The notes below the pieces were generated by a model, which was not told where the DNA came from, did not search any database, and saw nothing but the letters and a program-made list of their open reading frames with translations. From assembly GCA_945870015.1 (NCBI GenBank), contig CAMBQS010000007.1, forward strand, positions 1-23,645: a stretch of DNA of 23,645 nucleotides, read 5' to 3'. Shown one piece after another: positions 7,564-16,201 of the stretch. Each line of letters starts with the position of its first letter. The stretch's first letter is position 1. The stretch comes from Desulfocicer vacuolatum DSM 3385 (lineage in GTDB: Bacteria; Desulfobacterota; Desulfobacteria; Desulfobacterales; SURF-7). A program made the position numbers and the translations under genes.

Positions 7564-7629
7564 GTTTTCAATTTGATGGTTCTATGTACGGGCAGAAATT
7601 TGGTTGTCTTTTCGCCGCAACCAGATTAT

Positions 7630-7658
7630 TTGACAGCGTATTTGTTATAGAATAATAT
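7630..7658 (+). promoter_or_regulatory. possible promoter for the small gene at 7694
   Basis: A consensus TTGACA (7630-7635) is followed 17 bases later by TAATAT (7653-7658), four of six matches. The implied start near 7665 lies just upstream of the strong ribosome site AGGAG (7681-7685). It suggests that the broken gene below was once, or still is, transcribed. Confidence 0.4.
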
Positions 7659-7693
7659 TTTGGCCATACGTCCTAATAACAGGAGAAAATAAA

Positions 7694-7901
7694 ATGAACC
7701 AGCCTCAACAATTTTCAGCAAACGAGATCGCCAAGGAATTGGAACCGCTTATCCGGCGGATTATTCGCGAGAAGCTGACAAGGATCGCCCAAAAGGAACC
7801 GGACATATTCCACGCTTTACAAGGATATGAAAGACATCAAGAAACGAAAAGCGCAGGGGCATATCAAACTGCATTCCCATGACGAGGTTTGGGGTGGGTG
7901 A
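7694..7901 (+). pseudogene. frameshifted small conserved protein (possible antitoxin-like gene)
   Basis: From the ATG at 7694, with a good ribosome site, the frame reads MNQPQQFSANEIAKELEPLI, RRIIREKLTRIAQKEPDIFH and then turns into unconvincing sequence until a stop at 7880-7882. If one base is skipped near 7814, the next frame continues as LYKDMKDIKKRKAQGHIK and LHSHDEVWGG with a stop at 7899-7901. That tail is charged and orderly and looks like the natural ending, similar in style to small DNA-associated or antitoxin-like proteins of Desulfobacterota whose exact family I cannot name. Intact length would be about 69 residues. Alternatives are a sequencing error or a programmed +1 shift; no obvious slippery site is present. 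Confidence 0.5.
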
Positions 7902-8109
7902 GCTGCTTGGCATAAACAAATCCGCCATAAACAGCAAAAAAAAGGATCTGCACCTCTGGCGTCGATTTGGTCAAATCGAAAAAATGGATGTAAAAGAAAA
8001 ACGGCAGATATTGCAACTTTTAGAAACCTTTATCGAAAAAGAGCAATTAAAAGAGAAAGTCAATAACGGATACGTTGTGATTTACCATAATACTATCATA
8101 CCGAATTAA
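7879..8109 (+). pseudogene. possible C-terminal relic of an HTH-type regulator
   Basis: A 76-codon frame whose ATG lies inside the end of the previous gene. Its useful part is LWRRFGQIEKMDVKEKRQIL followed by QLLETFIEKEQLKEKV. This resembles the helical C-terminal tail seen in many XRE-type regulators (a pattern of R-F-x-x-I-E-K-M, E-K, L-L-D/E-T-F-I-E-K). No helix-turn-helix precedes it, and no ribosome site fits the ATG, so I read it as the remaining 3' end of a deleted gene. The similarity is by eye and modest; a small genuine protein cannot be excluded. The 104 bases after it (8110-8213) show nothing recognisable. Confidence 0.35.
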
Positions 8110-8213
8110 CGATCATACGATTTGGGCTTTTTTTTAATGTTTTGCCAAATTAAAATGGTCTTTTGGAGAAGATTTTCTTTTGCAATTTTATACGTCTTTG
8201 ACAATGCAGCTTT

Positions 8214-8253
8214 AAAAAAAAAGAGGGAAACGAATGAATCATCCGTTTCCCTC
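8214..8253 (-). terminator. intrinsic terminator of nifJ
   Basis: A perfect 10-bp stem, GAGGGAAACG (8223-8232) with CGTTTCCCTC (8244-8253), encloses an 11-base loop. On the minus strand it is followed by nine T residues (A run at 8214-8222). It lies 83-122 bases after the nifJ stop. Confidence 0.85.
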
Positions 8254-8277
8254 CATATCCGGCCTGGTGGTTTCTTC

Positions 8278-8334
8278 CCCAAGGTGTCTCCTTTCGGCCT
8301 GCGCATGCTTGCCGAAAGGAGACGAATGCTTGGG
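8278..8334 (-). other. long hairpin directly after the nifJ stop codon
   Basis: GTCTCCTTTCGGC (8286-8298) pairs perfectly over 13 bp with GCCGAAAGGAGAC (8311-8323) around a 12-base loop. An outer stem CCCAAG (8278-8283) with CTTGGG (8329-8334) extends it. It begins one base past the stop codon and has no T-run, so it is probably not itself a terminator; a 3'-end stabiliser or processing structure ahead of the terminator at 8214-8253 is more likely. Confidence 0.7.
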
Positions 8335-8335
8335 T

Positions 8336-11300
8336 CTATTCATCTTTTCCAGATGAACCTGTATCTGCCTTGCTTTTTAAAGATTCATAGCGTTCTACAA
8401 ACTCTTCTTCGAGTCTCTTATGCAGTCTTTCCGCCTCCTCAGGGAACATTTTCTTCAACGACGCGTATCGCACTTCCCCGGAGAGGAATTCTTTAAGTTT
8501 TCCGTCAGGAGCTTTGGAATCCAGTATAAAAGGATTTTTGCCTTCTGCCTTTAACGTTGGATTATATCGATAAAGCGGCCAATAACCGGTTTGCACTGCC
8601 AGCTTTGTTTCCTCCTGTGTTTTTCCCATTCCTTTCCGGATACCATGGTTTATACAGGGGGAATACGCCATGATTAAAGATGGGCCATCATAGCTTTCTG
8701 CTTCAACCAGGGCTTTGATGGTCTGCTGTTTGTTGGCACCCATTCCAATGTTAGCCACATAAACATATCCATAGGTCATGGCCATACCACCCAGATCTTT
8801 TTTTGAAGTCTTTTTACCGGATGCGGCAAACTTTGCAACCGAACCGGTTGGTGTGGCTTTTGAAGACTGGCCGCCTGTATTGGAGTAAACCTCTGTATCA
8901 AAGACAAGAACATTTACATCTTCACCGGTAGCCAGGATGTGATCAATCCCGCCGAAAGAAATATCATATGCAGAGCCATCTCCCAAAAATACCCAGAAGG
9001 ATTTTTTGGTAAACAGTTTTGAATAACCATTGATTTCAGTCAGAAGTTTGTCATCCTTTTGAGCAGGAAGAAGTTCTTTTAGCTGATCCCCATATTTCTT
9101 GGACAACTCCGGGCTTTTCATGTTCGTAAGCCATCCATTCATTGCATCTTTTATGTCCTGTGGAATACTGGTTGTAATCGCCTGCCGGATCAGATCTGCA
9201 AGTCTGGATCGCTGCTGCAATACTCCGAGGAACATGCCATACGTAAACTCTGCCGGATCTTCAAACAATGAATTTCCCCATGAAGGCCCGAAACCGTCCT
9301 TGTTCACACAATATGGAATTGAGGGGGCTGAACCGCCCCAAATGGAAGTACACCCTGTGGCATTACCAATGATCATCCTTTCTCCGAAAAGCTGGGTTAC
9401 CAGTTTTGCATAAGGGGTCTCTCCGCACCCGGCACAGGCTCCGGAAAACTCAAGAAGGGGTTGACAGAACTGACTTCCTTTTACCGTTGTGCGTTGTATT
9501 AGATTGTCACGAACCGGTATCTTCAGAGAGTATTCATGATTCCCGATTTGTATTGCGGTCTGTGTTTCAATCGGTTTCATGACGAGTGCCGGTTTTTTGG
9601 CCGGGCAGATATCTGCACAATTTCCGCAACCCATGCAATCCAGGGTGTTTACCTGCATCCGGAAATGATACCCGGTCAGCTCCTTTCCGGTGGCCTTGAG
9701 TGCCGTGAAAGAAGAACCCGCTGCGGACAGCTCATCATCCGTCAAGAGAACCGGTCGAATGGCTGCATGAGGACAAACCATCGCACACTGATTGCATTGG
9801 ATACAATTTTCACTGATCCATTCCGGCACATTAATCGCCACTCCTCTTTTCTCATATTGCGTTGTCGCAACCGGGAAAAGGCCATCGGCGGTAAATACGC
9901 TGACCGGAAGTTTATCCCCCTGTACAGCCAGCATGGGACGCATAACATTCTTCACAAAGTCTGGTTCTTCTTTCTGTGAAATTTTTGTTTCCGTCAGGCT
10001 GCTCCAGGATTCCGGATAGGTAATCTGAATCATGTTTTCCAGGGTTTTATCAACAGCAGCATAGTTCATGTTAACAATCTCATCCCCTTTTTTCCCAAAC
10101 ATCTTTTTGATCTGATCTTTCAGATAGGAAATGGCTTCATCCACCGGAACCACATTTGCCAGTTTGAAAAAGGCGGTTTGCATAATCATATTAATTCGGC
10201 CGCCAAGTCCTACCTCGGTTGCAATTTTAACTGCATCGATGTTGAAAAATTTCAATTTTTTATCGGCTATGGTTTTACGCATCCCGGGAGGAAGCTTTTC
10301 TTCCATCTGATCCGGTGTCCAGTTGGAATTCAGCATGAACGTACCACCATCTTTAATCCCTTCCAGAACATCATACATATCGACATAACCTGATTTATGG
10401 CAGGCGATATAATCCGCTGAATCGATCAGATAGGTTGACTGGATCGGTGTTTTTCCAAATCGCAGATGGGATATGGTTACTCCTCCTGATTTTTTGGAAT
10501 CATACGCAAAATAGGCCTGCGCATACAAATCCGTATAGTCGCCGATAATCTTGATTGCGCTTTTGTTGGCACCAACCGTTCCATCTGCTCCAAGCCCCCA
10601 GAATTTGCATTGTACAGTGCCCTCAGGAGCGACATCGAATCCCGCATCAACCGGTATGGATGTATTGGTAACATCATCGTTGATACCAACTGTGAAATGG
10701 TTTTTGGGGCTTGTCTTTTTCATGTTATCAAAAACAGCCTTGACCATGCTGGGATTAAACTCTTTTGATCCAAGGCCATAACGCCCGTTCACAATCTTCG
10801 CTTTTCTACCTTTTTCCATAAAGGAAGTCATTACATCCATGTATAATGGATCACCAATTGCTCCAGGCTCTTTTGTTCGATCCAGAACCGTTATGTTTGA
10901 GACGGATTCGGGAATTGCATTCAAAAGGTGATCCGGTGAAAATGGCCGGAACAGCCTTACCTTGACAAGGCCGACCTTCTCCCCTTTTCCAATCATATGA
11001 TTTACTGTTTCCTCGATGGTTTCACAGGATGACCCCATGGAGATGATGATTCTTTCCGCTTTCGGATCTCCAACATAATCAAAAAGATGATAATGCCGGC
11101 CGGTAATCTTTCCAACTTTGGCCATGTAGGATTCAACAATCCCGGGTATTTTCAAATAAAAAGGATTGGCTGCTTCTCTTCCCTGAAAGTATACATCCGG
11201 ATTTTGTGCCGTACCTCTTAATTCAGGCTTTTCCGGGTTCGCTGCCCTGCCCCGGAATGTCCTTACTGCTTCCCAGTTAACCAGGCCGGCCATATCGTTA

Positions 11301-11863
11301 TAATCGATGAGTTCGATTTTCTGAATCTCATGGGAAGTCCTGAATCCATCAAAAAAGTGGAGAAAGGGTACACTTCCCTCAATTGCAGCCAGATGCGAAA
11401 CCAGTCCAAGATCCATTACTTCCTGAACAGAGGCGGATGCAAGGAGTGAAAACCCTGTTTGACGCACAGCCATGACATCCTGATGATCACCAAAAATGGA
11501 AAGCGCATGGGCAGCAATAGCACGGGCGGTTACATGCAAAACAGCCGGTAGGAGTTCACCGGACATTTTATACATGTTCGGGATCATCAGAAGAAGTCCC
11601 TGTGATGCTGTAAAGGTGGATGTTAAAGCCCCCGCAGCAAGTGCTCCATGAACCGAAGCGGATGCACCGGCTTCGGATTGAAGCTGTCTTACCAGAAGCG
11701 TTTGCCCGAAAATATTCTTCCGGCCGCCGGCGGCCCATTCATCGGCGATTTCTCCGATCGGTGAAGAAGGGGTAATTGGATAGATGTTTGCCACATCACT
11801 CAAGGCATAAGCTACATGAGCGGCTGCGGTATTTCCGTCGATTGTTTGCATTTGTTTAGCCAT
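8336..11863 (-). CDS. nifJ: pyruvate:ferredoxin oxidoreductase, single-chain (PFOR)
   Basis: This 1175-residue enzyme interconverts pyruvate plus CoA with acetyl-CoA, CO2 and reduced ferredoxin in the cytoplasm. Domain order is the usual fused one: N-terminal pyruvate-binding domain (about 1-260, YPITPSSP with T31 and E64), transketolase-C-like domain (270-410), gamma domain (420-630), two [4Fe-4S] ferredoxin motifs (CIQCNQCAMVCP, 687-698; CMGCGNCADICP, 743-754) and the thiamine diphosphate domain (about 790-1150) with CAGCGE (810-815), GDGSAYDISFGG (961-972) and NTGGQSS (995-1001). Proximal-cluster cysteines C810, C813, C838 and C1070 sit within two positions of those in D. africanus PFOR, and length is normal. 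AGGAGAGG stands just before the ATG. The fumarase gene lies 153 bases upstream in the same direction; a double hairpin follows. Confidence 0.97.
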   Translation of the reverse strand: MAKQMQTIDGNTAAAHVAYALSDVANIYPITPSSPIGEIADEWAAGGRKNIFGQTLLVRQLQSEAGASASVHGALAAGALTSTFTASQGLLLMIPNMYKMSGELLPAVLHVTARAIAAHALSIFGDHQDVMAVRQTGFSLLASASVQEVMDLGLVSHLAAIEGSVPFLHFFDGFRTSHEIQKIELIDYNDMAGLVNWEAVRTFRGRAANPEKPELRGTAQNPDVYFQGREAANPFYLKIPGIVESYMAKVGKITGRHYHLFDYVGDPKAERIIISMGSSCETIEETVNHMIGKGEKVGLVKVRLFRPFSPDHLLNAIPESVSNITVLDRTKEPGAIGDPLYMDVMTSFMEKGRKAKIVNGRYGLGSKEFNPSMVKAVFDNMKKTSPKNHFTVGINDDVTNTSIPVDAGFDVAPEGTVQCKFWGLGADGTVGANKSAIKIIGDYTDLYAQAYFAYDSKKSGGVTISHLRFGKTPIQSTYLIDSADYIACHKSGYVDMYDVLEGIKDGGTFMLNSNWTPDQMEEKLPPGMRKTIADKKLKFFNIDAVKIATEVGLGGRINMIMQTAFFKLANVVPVDEAISYLKDQIKKMFGKKGDEIVNMNYAAVDKTLENMIQITYPESWSSLTETKISQKEEPDFVKNVMRPMLAVQGDKLPVSVFTADGLFPVATTQYEKRGVAINVPEWISENCIQCNQCAMVCPHAAIRPVLLTDDELSAAGSSFTALKATGKELTGYHFRMQVNTLDCMGCGNCADICPAKKPALVMKPIETQTAIQIGNHEYSLKIPVRDNLIQRTTVKGSQFCQPLLEFSGACAGCGETPYAKLVTQLFGERMIIGNATGCTSIWGGSAPSIPYCVNKDGFGPSWGNSLFEDPAEFTYGMFLGVLQQRSRLADLIRQAITTSIPQDIKDAMNGWLTNMKSPELSKKYGDQLKELLPAQKDDKLLTEINGYSKLFTKKSFWVFLGDGSAYDISFGGIDHILATGEDVNVLVFDTEVYSNTGGQSSKATPTGSVAKFAASGKKTSKKDLGGMAMTYGYVYVANIGMGANKQQTIKALVEAESYDGPSLIMAYSPCINHGIRKGMGKTQEETKLAVQTGYWPLYRYNPTLKAEGKNPFILDSKAPDGKLKEFLSGEVRYASLKKMFPEEAERLHKRLEEEFVERYESLKSKADTGSSGKDE

Positions 11864-12016
11864 AAACCTCTCCTTTGTTAAAAATAAAAGTAAATTATAT
11901 TTGAATAAAAAAAGATCAGCGACGAGACGTCTATCCCTTCATCATTCTATCTTGCCAGTAACAAGTATAAGGGAACAACATGCCGTCCAATGGTTATTTT
12001 TTCGTTCTGAGTGTAT

Positions 12017-13627
12017 TCAATCCAAAAGGGTTTCAAAAAAATCATTACCCTTGTCATCAATGATAATAAAGGCAGGAAAATTTTTTACCGATATCATAAA
12101 CACAGCTTCCATTCCGAGCTCAGGATATTCTATTGTCTCAACATTGGTTATGCATTCTTTTGCAAGCCTGGCTGCCGGCCCTCCGATTGATCCGAGATAA
12201 AAACCCCCATGGGTTTTACAAGAATCCGTAACCGCTTTTGAGCGGTTGCCTTTGGCAAGCATCACCATGGATCCCCCGTTTTTCTGAAACAGGGAAACAT
12301 ATGAATCCATACGGCCGGCGGTCGTGGGGCCAAAAGATCCGGACGGGTATCCTTTTGGTGTTTTGGCCGGCCCGGCATAGTAAATAATATGATTTTTAAA
12401 ATACTCCGGAAGCGCTTCTCCACGATCCAGTCTTTCCTTGATCTTTGCATGGGCGATATCTCTTGCAACCACTATCTTTCCTGTCAATTCCAGCCTGGTT
12501 GCAACAGGGTGGCGGGTTAAAATAGTACGGATCTTATCCATGGATTGATTCAGATCAATATGGATTGCCCGGGAGTCCGGTTCCGGTGATTGAGGCAGAT
12601 ATCTTGCCGGATCTGTTTCCAGTTTTTCCAGAAAAATCCCTTGATTGTTGATTTTCCCTTTAATGTTTCGATCTGCGCTGCAGCTTACACCAATTCCAAC
12701 AGGACAGGATGCACCGTGCCTTGGCATACGGATGATCCGGATATCATGACAAAAATATTTTCCGCCAAATTGGGCGCCGATTCCAAATTTTTTAGACTTT
12801 TCAAGCATTCTGTTTTCAAGATCAAGATCCCGGAATGCACGGCCATGAGAATTCCCTGATTTGGACAATCCATCCAGATAGCCGGCAGAAGCGAGCTTGA
12901 CGGTTTTCAGGTTCAACTCTGCAGAAAGCCCTCCGATCACAATGGCAAGATGATAGGGAGGACAGGCAGATGTGCCCAGAGACTTCATTTTTTTTTCCAG
13001 GAATATCTCCAGCGTGCCTTGATTCAGAATTGTTTTGGTTTCCTGATACAGATAGGTTTTATTTGCTGACCCGCCGCCTTTTGCCATAAACAGAAAACGA
13101 TAATCCTTCCCTTGCACGGAAGATATATCAATCTGAGCCGGCAGATTCGATTTTGTATTCACTTCTTCATACATATCAAGCGGTGCGTTTTGAGAATATC
13201 TCAGGTTACAGGTCTGATATGCATTGAACACTCCTCTGGAAAGGGCTTCCTCGTCCTGAAATCCAGTCCAGACATGCTGCCCTTTTTTTCCCATTATGAT
13301 TGCAGTACCTGTATCCTGACACATCGGAAAAATAAAATCCGAAGAAATCACCGCATTTTTGATCATCTCAAGGGCCACATACCGGTCATTGCCGGAGCTT
13401 TCAGGGTCATCCAGAATTTTTTTCAGCGATGCCAGATGAGAAGATCGGAGAAGATGAGAGATATCTGTAAAAGCTTTTTCAGACAACACGGTCAATCCTT
13501 CCGGAGATATCTTCACAATCTCTTCACCTTCAAATTTCGAAAATGAAATATGGGATTTTGTTAAAAGACGGTATTCGGTTTGATCTTCATCAAGGGAGAA
13601 TAGATCCTGGTATATAAATTCACTCAT
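12017..13627 (-). CDS. fumA: class I fumarate hydratase, single-chain [4Fe-4S]
   Basis: The 536-residue product is an oxygen-sensitive class I fumarase (fumarate plus water to L-malate, reversible). The alpha part (about 50-330) carries FPMCQDTGTAI (C103), SACPPY (C222) and GVSCSAD (C316). These are offset by two from C105, C224 and C318 of E. coli FumA, so all three iron-sulfur ligands are present. The beta part (about 350-536) contains KTPKGYPSGSFGPTTAGRMD (422-441), AKGNRS (458-463) and THGGFYLGSIGGPAA (472-486). Many anaerobes split this enzyme into two genes; here both parts are fused. A tartrate dehydratase-like specificity cannot be excluded from sequence alone, but the fused FumA form argues for fumarase. 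It starts 36 bases after the PilZ stop, with a distant AAAGG as ribosome site, so co-transcription with pilZ is likely. Confidence 0.9.
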   Translation of the reverse strand: MSEFIYQDLFSLDEDQTEYRLLTKSHISFSKFEGEEIVKISPEGLTVLSEKAFTDISHLLRSSHLASLKKILDDPESSGNDRYVALEMIKNAVISSDFIFPMCQDTGTAIIMGKKGQHVWTGFQDEEALSRGVFNAYQTCNLRYSQNAPLDMYEEVNTKSNLPAQIDISSVQGKDYRFLFMAKGGGSANKTYLYQETKTILNQGTLEIFLEKKMKSLGTSACPPYHLAIVIGGLSAELNLKTVKLASAGYLDGLSKSGNSHGRAFRDLDLENRMLEKSKKFGIGAQFGGKYFCHDIRIIRMPRHGASCPVGIGVSCSADRNIKGKINNQGIFLEKLETDPARYLPQSPEPDSRAIHIDLNQSMDKIRTILTRHPVATRLELTGKIVVARDIAHAKIKERLDRGEALPEYFKNHIIYYAGPAKTPKGYPSGSFGPTTAGRMDSYVSLFQKNGGSMVMLAKGNRSKAVTDSCKTHGGFYLGSIGGPAARLAKECITNVETIEYPELGMEAVFMISVKNFPAFIIIDDKGNDFFETLLD

Positions 13628-13663
13628 GTAAAAAACAGCCTTTCCTGATATTCATTCGATCAA

Positions 13664-14014
13664 TCATTTTTCTTTTTCTATAATTTGTAACCCCACCATA
13701 ACATGGCCTTTAAATCGTCCCTGGCTATCTTTGGAAATATGTTTTACTTCGGTTTCCAACACCTCGATTTTACCAGGCCGATCTGTTGCGTAATATTTCA
13801 AGCTGAAAATTTGCCCCTCTTTCAGATACCCAAGCACGGTAGAATCTTCCCGGACAAGAACACACATCCCGCTTTCCGACAAATTCCATATTCTGAATTG
13901 GTAAACCGTTTCCAGTCCTGTAAAAGAAAATTCTACACTATAATACTTATCAACAATTTTTCTTGGTTCCGACCTGTTACAGTTTTTTGGATCTGTGGAG
14001 TTTATCTGTTCCAT
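13664..14014 (-). CDS. PilZ-domain protein (probable cyclic di-GMP receptor)
   Basis: A stand-alone PilZ domain of 116 residues. Both c-di-GMP contact motifs are present: RSEPR (RxxxR; residues 14-18 from the ATG at 14014) and NLSESG ((D/N)xSxxG; 44-49), followed by the beta strands expected of the barrel up to VMVGLQI. A TTG at 14026 in frame would add four residues; the ATG is preferred, with GGGG about seven bases before it. Single PilZ proteins act as adaptors that change partner binding on c-di-GMP; the target is unknown. It has its own promoter (14053-14081) and stands first ahead of fumA and nifJ, which may simply be positional. Confidence 0.82.
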   Translation of the reverse strand: MEQINSTDPKNCNRSEPRKIVDKYYSVEFSFTGLETVYQFRIWNLSESGMCVLVREDSTVLGYLKEGQIFSLKYYATDRPGKIEVLETEVKHISKDSQGRFKGHVMVGLQIIEKEK

Positions 14015-14052
14015 GGTATACCCCAATCTGATTTATACTTGGCGTGATATTA

Positions 14053-14081
14053 CTTATAGCTTAAATTTTCCAATATTTCAA
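14053..14081 (-). promoter_or_regulatory. sigma-70-type promoter for pilZ (and perhaps fumA)
   Basis: On the minus strand TTGAAA (plus 14076-14081) is followed after exactly 17 bases by TATAAG (plus 14053-14058); each element matches consensus at five of six positions. The start would fall near 14046, some 30 bases before the pilZ ATG, and downstream of the htpG terminator. Confidence 0.55.
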
Positions 14082-14148
14082 TTCCCTATATCATAAAATT
14101 CAATCTTGCCGGAAAGTATTCCCATTTCCCGGCCTGTCTGATACCTTT

Positions 14149-14180
14149 AAAAAAAATGCAGGGGATAACCCCTGCATTTT
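14149..14180 (-). terminator. intrinsic terminator of htpG
   Basis: AAAATGCAGGGG (14153-14164) pairs perfectly with CCCCTGCATTTT (14169-14180) around an ATAA loop. On the minus strand a T-run (A run 14149-14156) follows the GC core. It lies about 40 bases after the htpG stop. Confidence 0.88.
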
Positions 14181-14221
14181 CACGAGGTGATATTATGGGG
14201 GGATAAATCAACAGATCACAA

Positions 14222-16153
14222 TCATTTTTTTAATGCCTCGCTCATTAACTCTCCAATCTTTTGAGAAAAACGGGATGGATTGTCCACCTTCCCTCCCTCT
14301 CCGATGATCGCTATGTCATAAAGCAAGTCACAAAAATCATTGATCCGTTCATTTTCTTTATCTTTTTCAAACAGATTTTTAATCCCGACAACAACCGGAT
14401 GTTCAACATTCAGTTCCAGCACTCTCTTGGTTTTCTCAATGGTTTGTCCTGTGGATTTCAGGATTTTCTCCATATAGGCGCTCATATCGAAATTATCTCC
14501 GGAAAGACACGCCACGGAACCTTTCAGGCGGGTTGAAGCTTTAACCTCTTTTATCTGCTTTTCAAGCCGGGCCTTTATATGATCAAAAAGAGAGGTAAAT
14601 TCATTTTTCTTTTTCTCATCTACCTTATCCAGCTCCAGATCACCCTTTTCAGCACTTTTCAATTTTTTTCCATCATATTCTGTAAGAGACATGACAACCC
14701 ATTCATCTACCGGGTCTGTCATTAACAGGACTTCATACTCTTTCTCTTTTAAGGCTTCCAGGTGCGGGCTGTTCAGGATTGAAGTGAAGTTGTCTCCCGT
14801 TATATAATAAATTTCTTTCTGATCCGGCTGCATTCCGGACACATATTCCTTCAGGGAAACCAGTTTATCTTCCGATTTGGTTGTTTTAAACCGGATCAGC
14901 TCGGAAATCTTGTCTTTATTTTCAAAATCAGTATGAATTCCCGACTTGATAACCTGACCGAATTCTTTGTAAAAAGATTCATATTTATCTTTTTCCATAT
15001 CTGAAAAAAGTTTAAAAAGCCTGCTGATCAGATTCTTTCGAATATTACGCACCAATCGGTCATGCTGTAAAATTTCACGGCTGACATTCAGATTCAGGTC
15101 GGGAGCATCCACAACTCCTTTTACAAATCCAAAATAATCCGGAATCAATTCTTTACAGTTTTCCATGATAAACACCCGTTTACAATAGAGCTGGAGTCCG
15201 TGTTTCCGATCCGGGGCAAACAGATCCATGGGGGCCTTGGATGGTACATATAACAGGACACTGTATTCAGTAGTACCTTCCATTTTAAGATGAATCCTGG
15301 ATAATGGAGGATTCCAGTCGTGACTTACATGTTTATAAAATTCCGTGTACTCTTCCTCGGTAATTTCATCTTTATTTTTTAACCAGATGGCCTTCATGGA
15401 GTTAAGCATTTCTTCTTTTATAACCTTACGTGTCTTGCCGCCAATCGGTTTTCCCTCCTTGTCGACAACCTGCTCTTTTTCCGGAACAGGTTCATCTCTT
15501 TCAACATCCATAACGATTGGATAGTTTACAAAATCAGAATGTTTCTTGACAATTCCGCGGATGGTCCACTCTTCCGTAAAATCCTGCTCATCTTCCTCGA
15601 TTTTCTTCAATTTCAATATAATATCCGTGCCATGACCTTTTTTCTCAACATCTTCTATGGTATAGGAACCATCGCCGGTTGATTCCCATTGAACGCCTTT
15701 ATCAGACTCAACGGAACGGGTTATGATGGTAACTCTTTCTGCGACAATAAAAGAGCTATAAAAGCCGACTCCAAATTGACCGATCAATTCCGGGGTGGAA
15801 ATCTCATTTTTTTTCGATTTCTCAAGAGCCTTCATAAATGAGGCTGTTCCGCTCTTTGCAATTGTACCGATATTTTCCATAACCTCGTCATACGTCATTC
15901 CAATCCCGTTATCGGAAATTGTAAGTGTTTGATTTTCTTTATCCGGAATGATTTTAATTTTTAATTCCGCATCAACACCTGAAACTTCAGAATTTGTCTG
16001 TGAATGAAAACGGAGTTTGTCAATTGCATCAGAAGCGTTTGAAATAAGCTCTCTTAAAAAAATTTCCTGATTGGAATACAAAGAATTAATGATGAGATTA
16101 AGAAGTTGTTGAACCTCTGTTTTAAATTGACGTGTTTCCTTTTTACCTTCCAT
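14222..16153 (-). CDS. htpG: chaperone HtpG (bacterial Hsp90)
   Basis: A 643-residue cytoplasmic ATP-dependent chaperone of the Hsp90 family, a dimer that remodels late folding intermediates. The N-terminal GHKL ATPase domain shows ELISNASDA (35-43, with catalytic E35), DNGIGM (81-86), GTIAKSGT (96-103) and GQFGVGFYS (125-133). The middle domain has the ATP-contact arginine in NVSREILQ (R359), and the C-terminal dimerisation domain runs to the end with no eukaryotic MEEVD tail. An insertion-like charged stretch at about 220-250 (EKEQVVDKEGKPIGGK) corresponds to the linker zone. Length is normal. AAAGGAG precedes the ATG by about six bases. It is flanked by terminators on both sides, so it is a one-gene unit. 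A 22-bp palindrome 60-81 bases upstream of the ATG may regulate it. Confidence 0.96.
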   Translation of the reverse strand: MEGKKETRQFKTEVQQLLNLIINSLYSNQEIFLRELISNASDAIDKLRFHSQTNSEVSGVDAELKIKIIPDKENQTLTISDNGIGMTYDEVMENIGTIAKSGTASFMKALEKSKKNEISTPELIGQFGVGFYSSFIVAERVTIITRSVESDKGVQWESTGDGSYTIEDVEKKGHGTDIILKLKKIEEDEQDFTEEWTIRGIVKKHSDFVNYPIVMDVERDEPVPEKEQVVDKEGKPIGGKTRKVIKEEMLNSMKAIWLKNKDEITEEEYTEFYKHVSHDWNPPLSRIHLKMEGTTEYSVLLYVPSKAPMDLFAPDRKHGLQLYCKRVFIMENCKELIPDYFGFVKGVVDAPDLNLNVSREILQHDRLVRNIRKNLISRLFKLFSDMEKDKYESFYKEFGQVIKSGIHTDFENKDKISELIRFKTTKSEDKLVSLKEYVSGMQPDQKEIYYITGDNFTSILNSPHLEALKEKEYEVLLMTDPVDEWVVMSLTEYDGKKLKSAEKGDLELDKVDEKKKNEFTSLFDHIKARLEKQIKEVKASTRLKGSVACLSGDNFDMSAYMEKILKSTGQTIEKTKRVLELNVEHPVVVGIKNLFEKDKENERINDFCDLLYDIAIIGEGGKVDNPSRFSQKIGELMSEALKK

Positions 16154-16201
16154 TACTGCTCCTTTCCGTGTGTTTGTATTAAAAATTATCCATAAGATTC
16201 A

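Noticed and set aside
8122..8496. Plus-strand open frame of 124 codons over the nifJ 3' end
   Set aside because: It runs through the terminator and hairpin and antisense to nifJ, with no protein-like composition or ribosome site.
9099..10019. Several plus-strand open frames of 70-150 codons inside nifJ
   Set aside because: They are antisense shadows of a clearly coding gene and have no recognisable domains.
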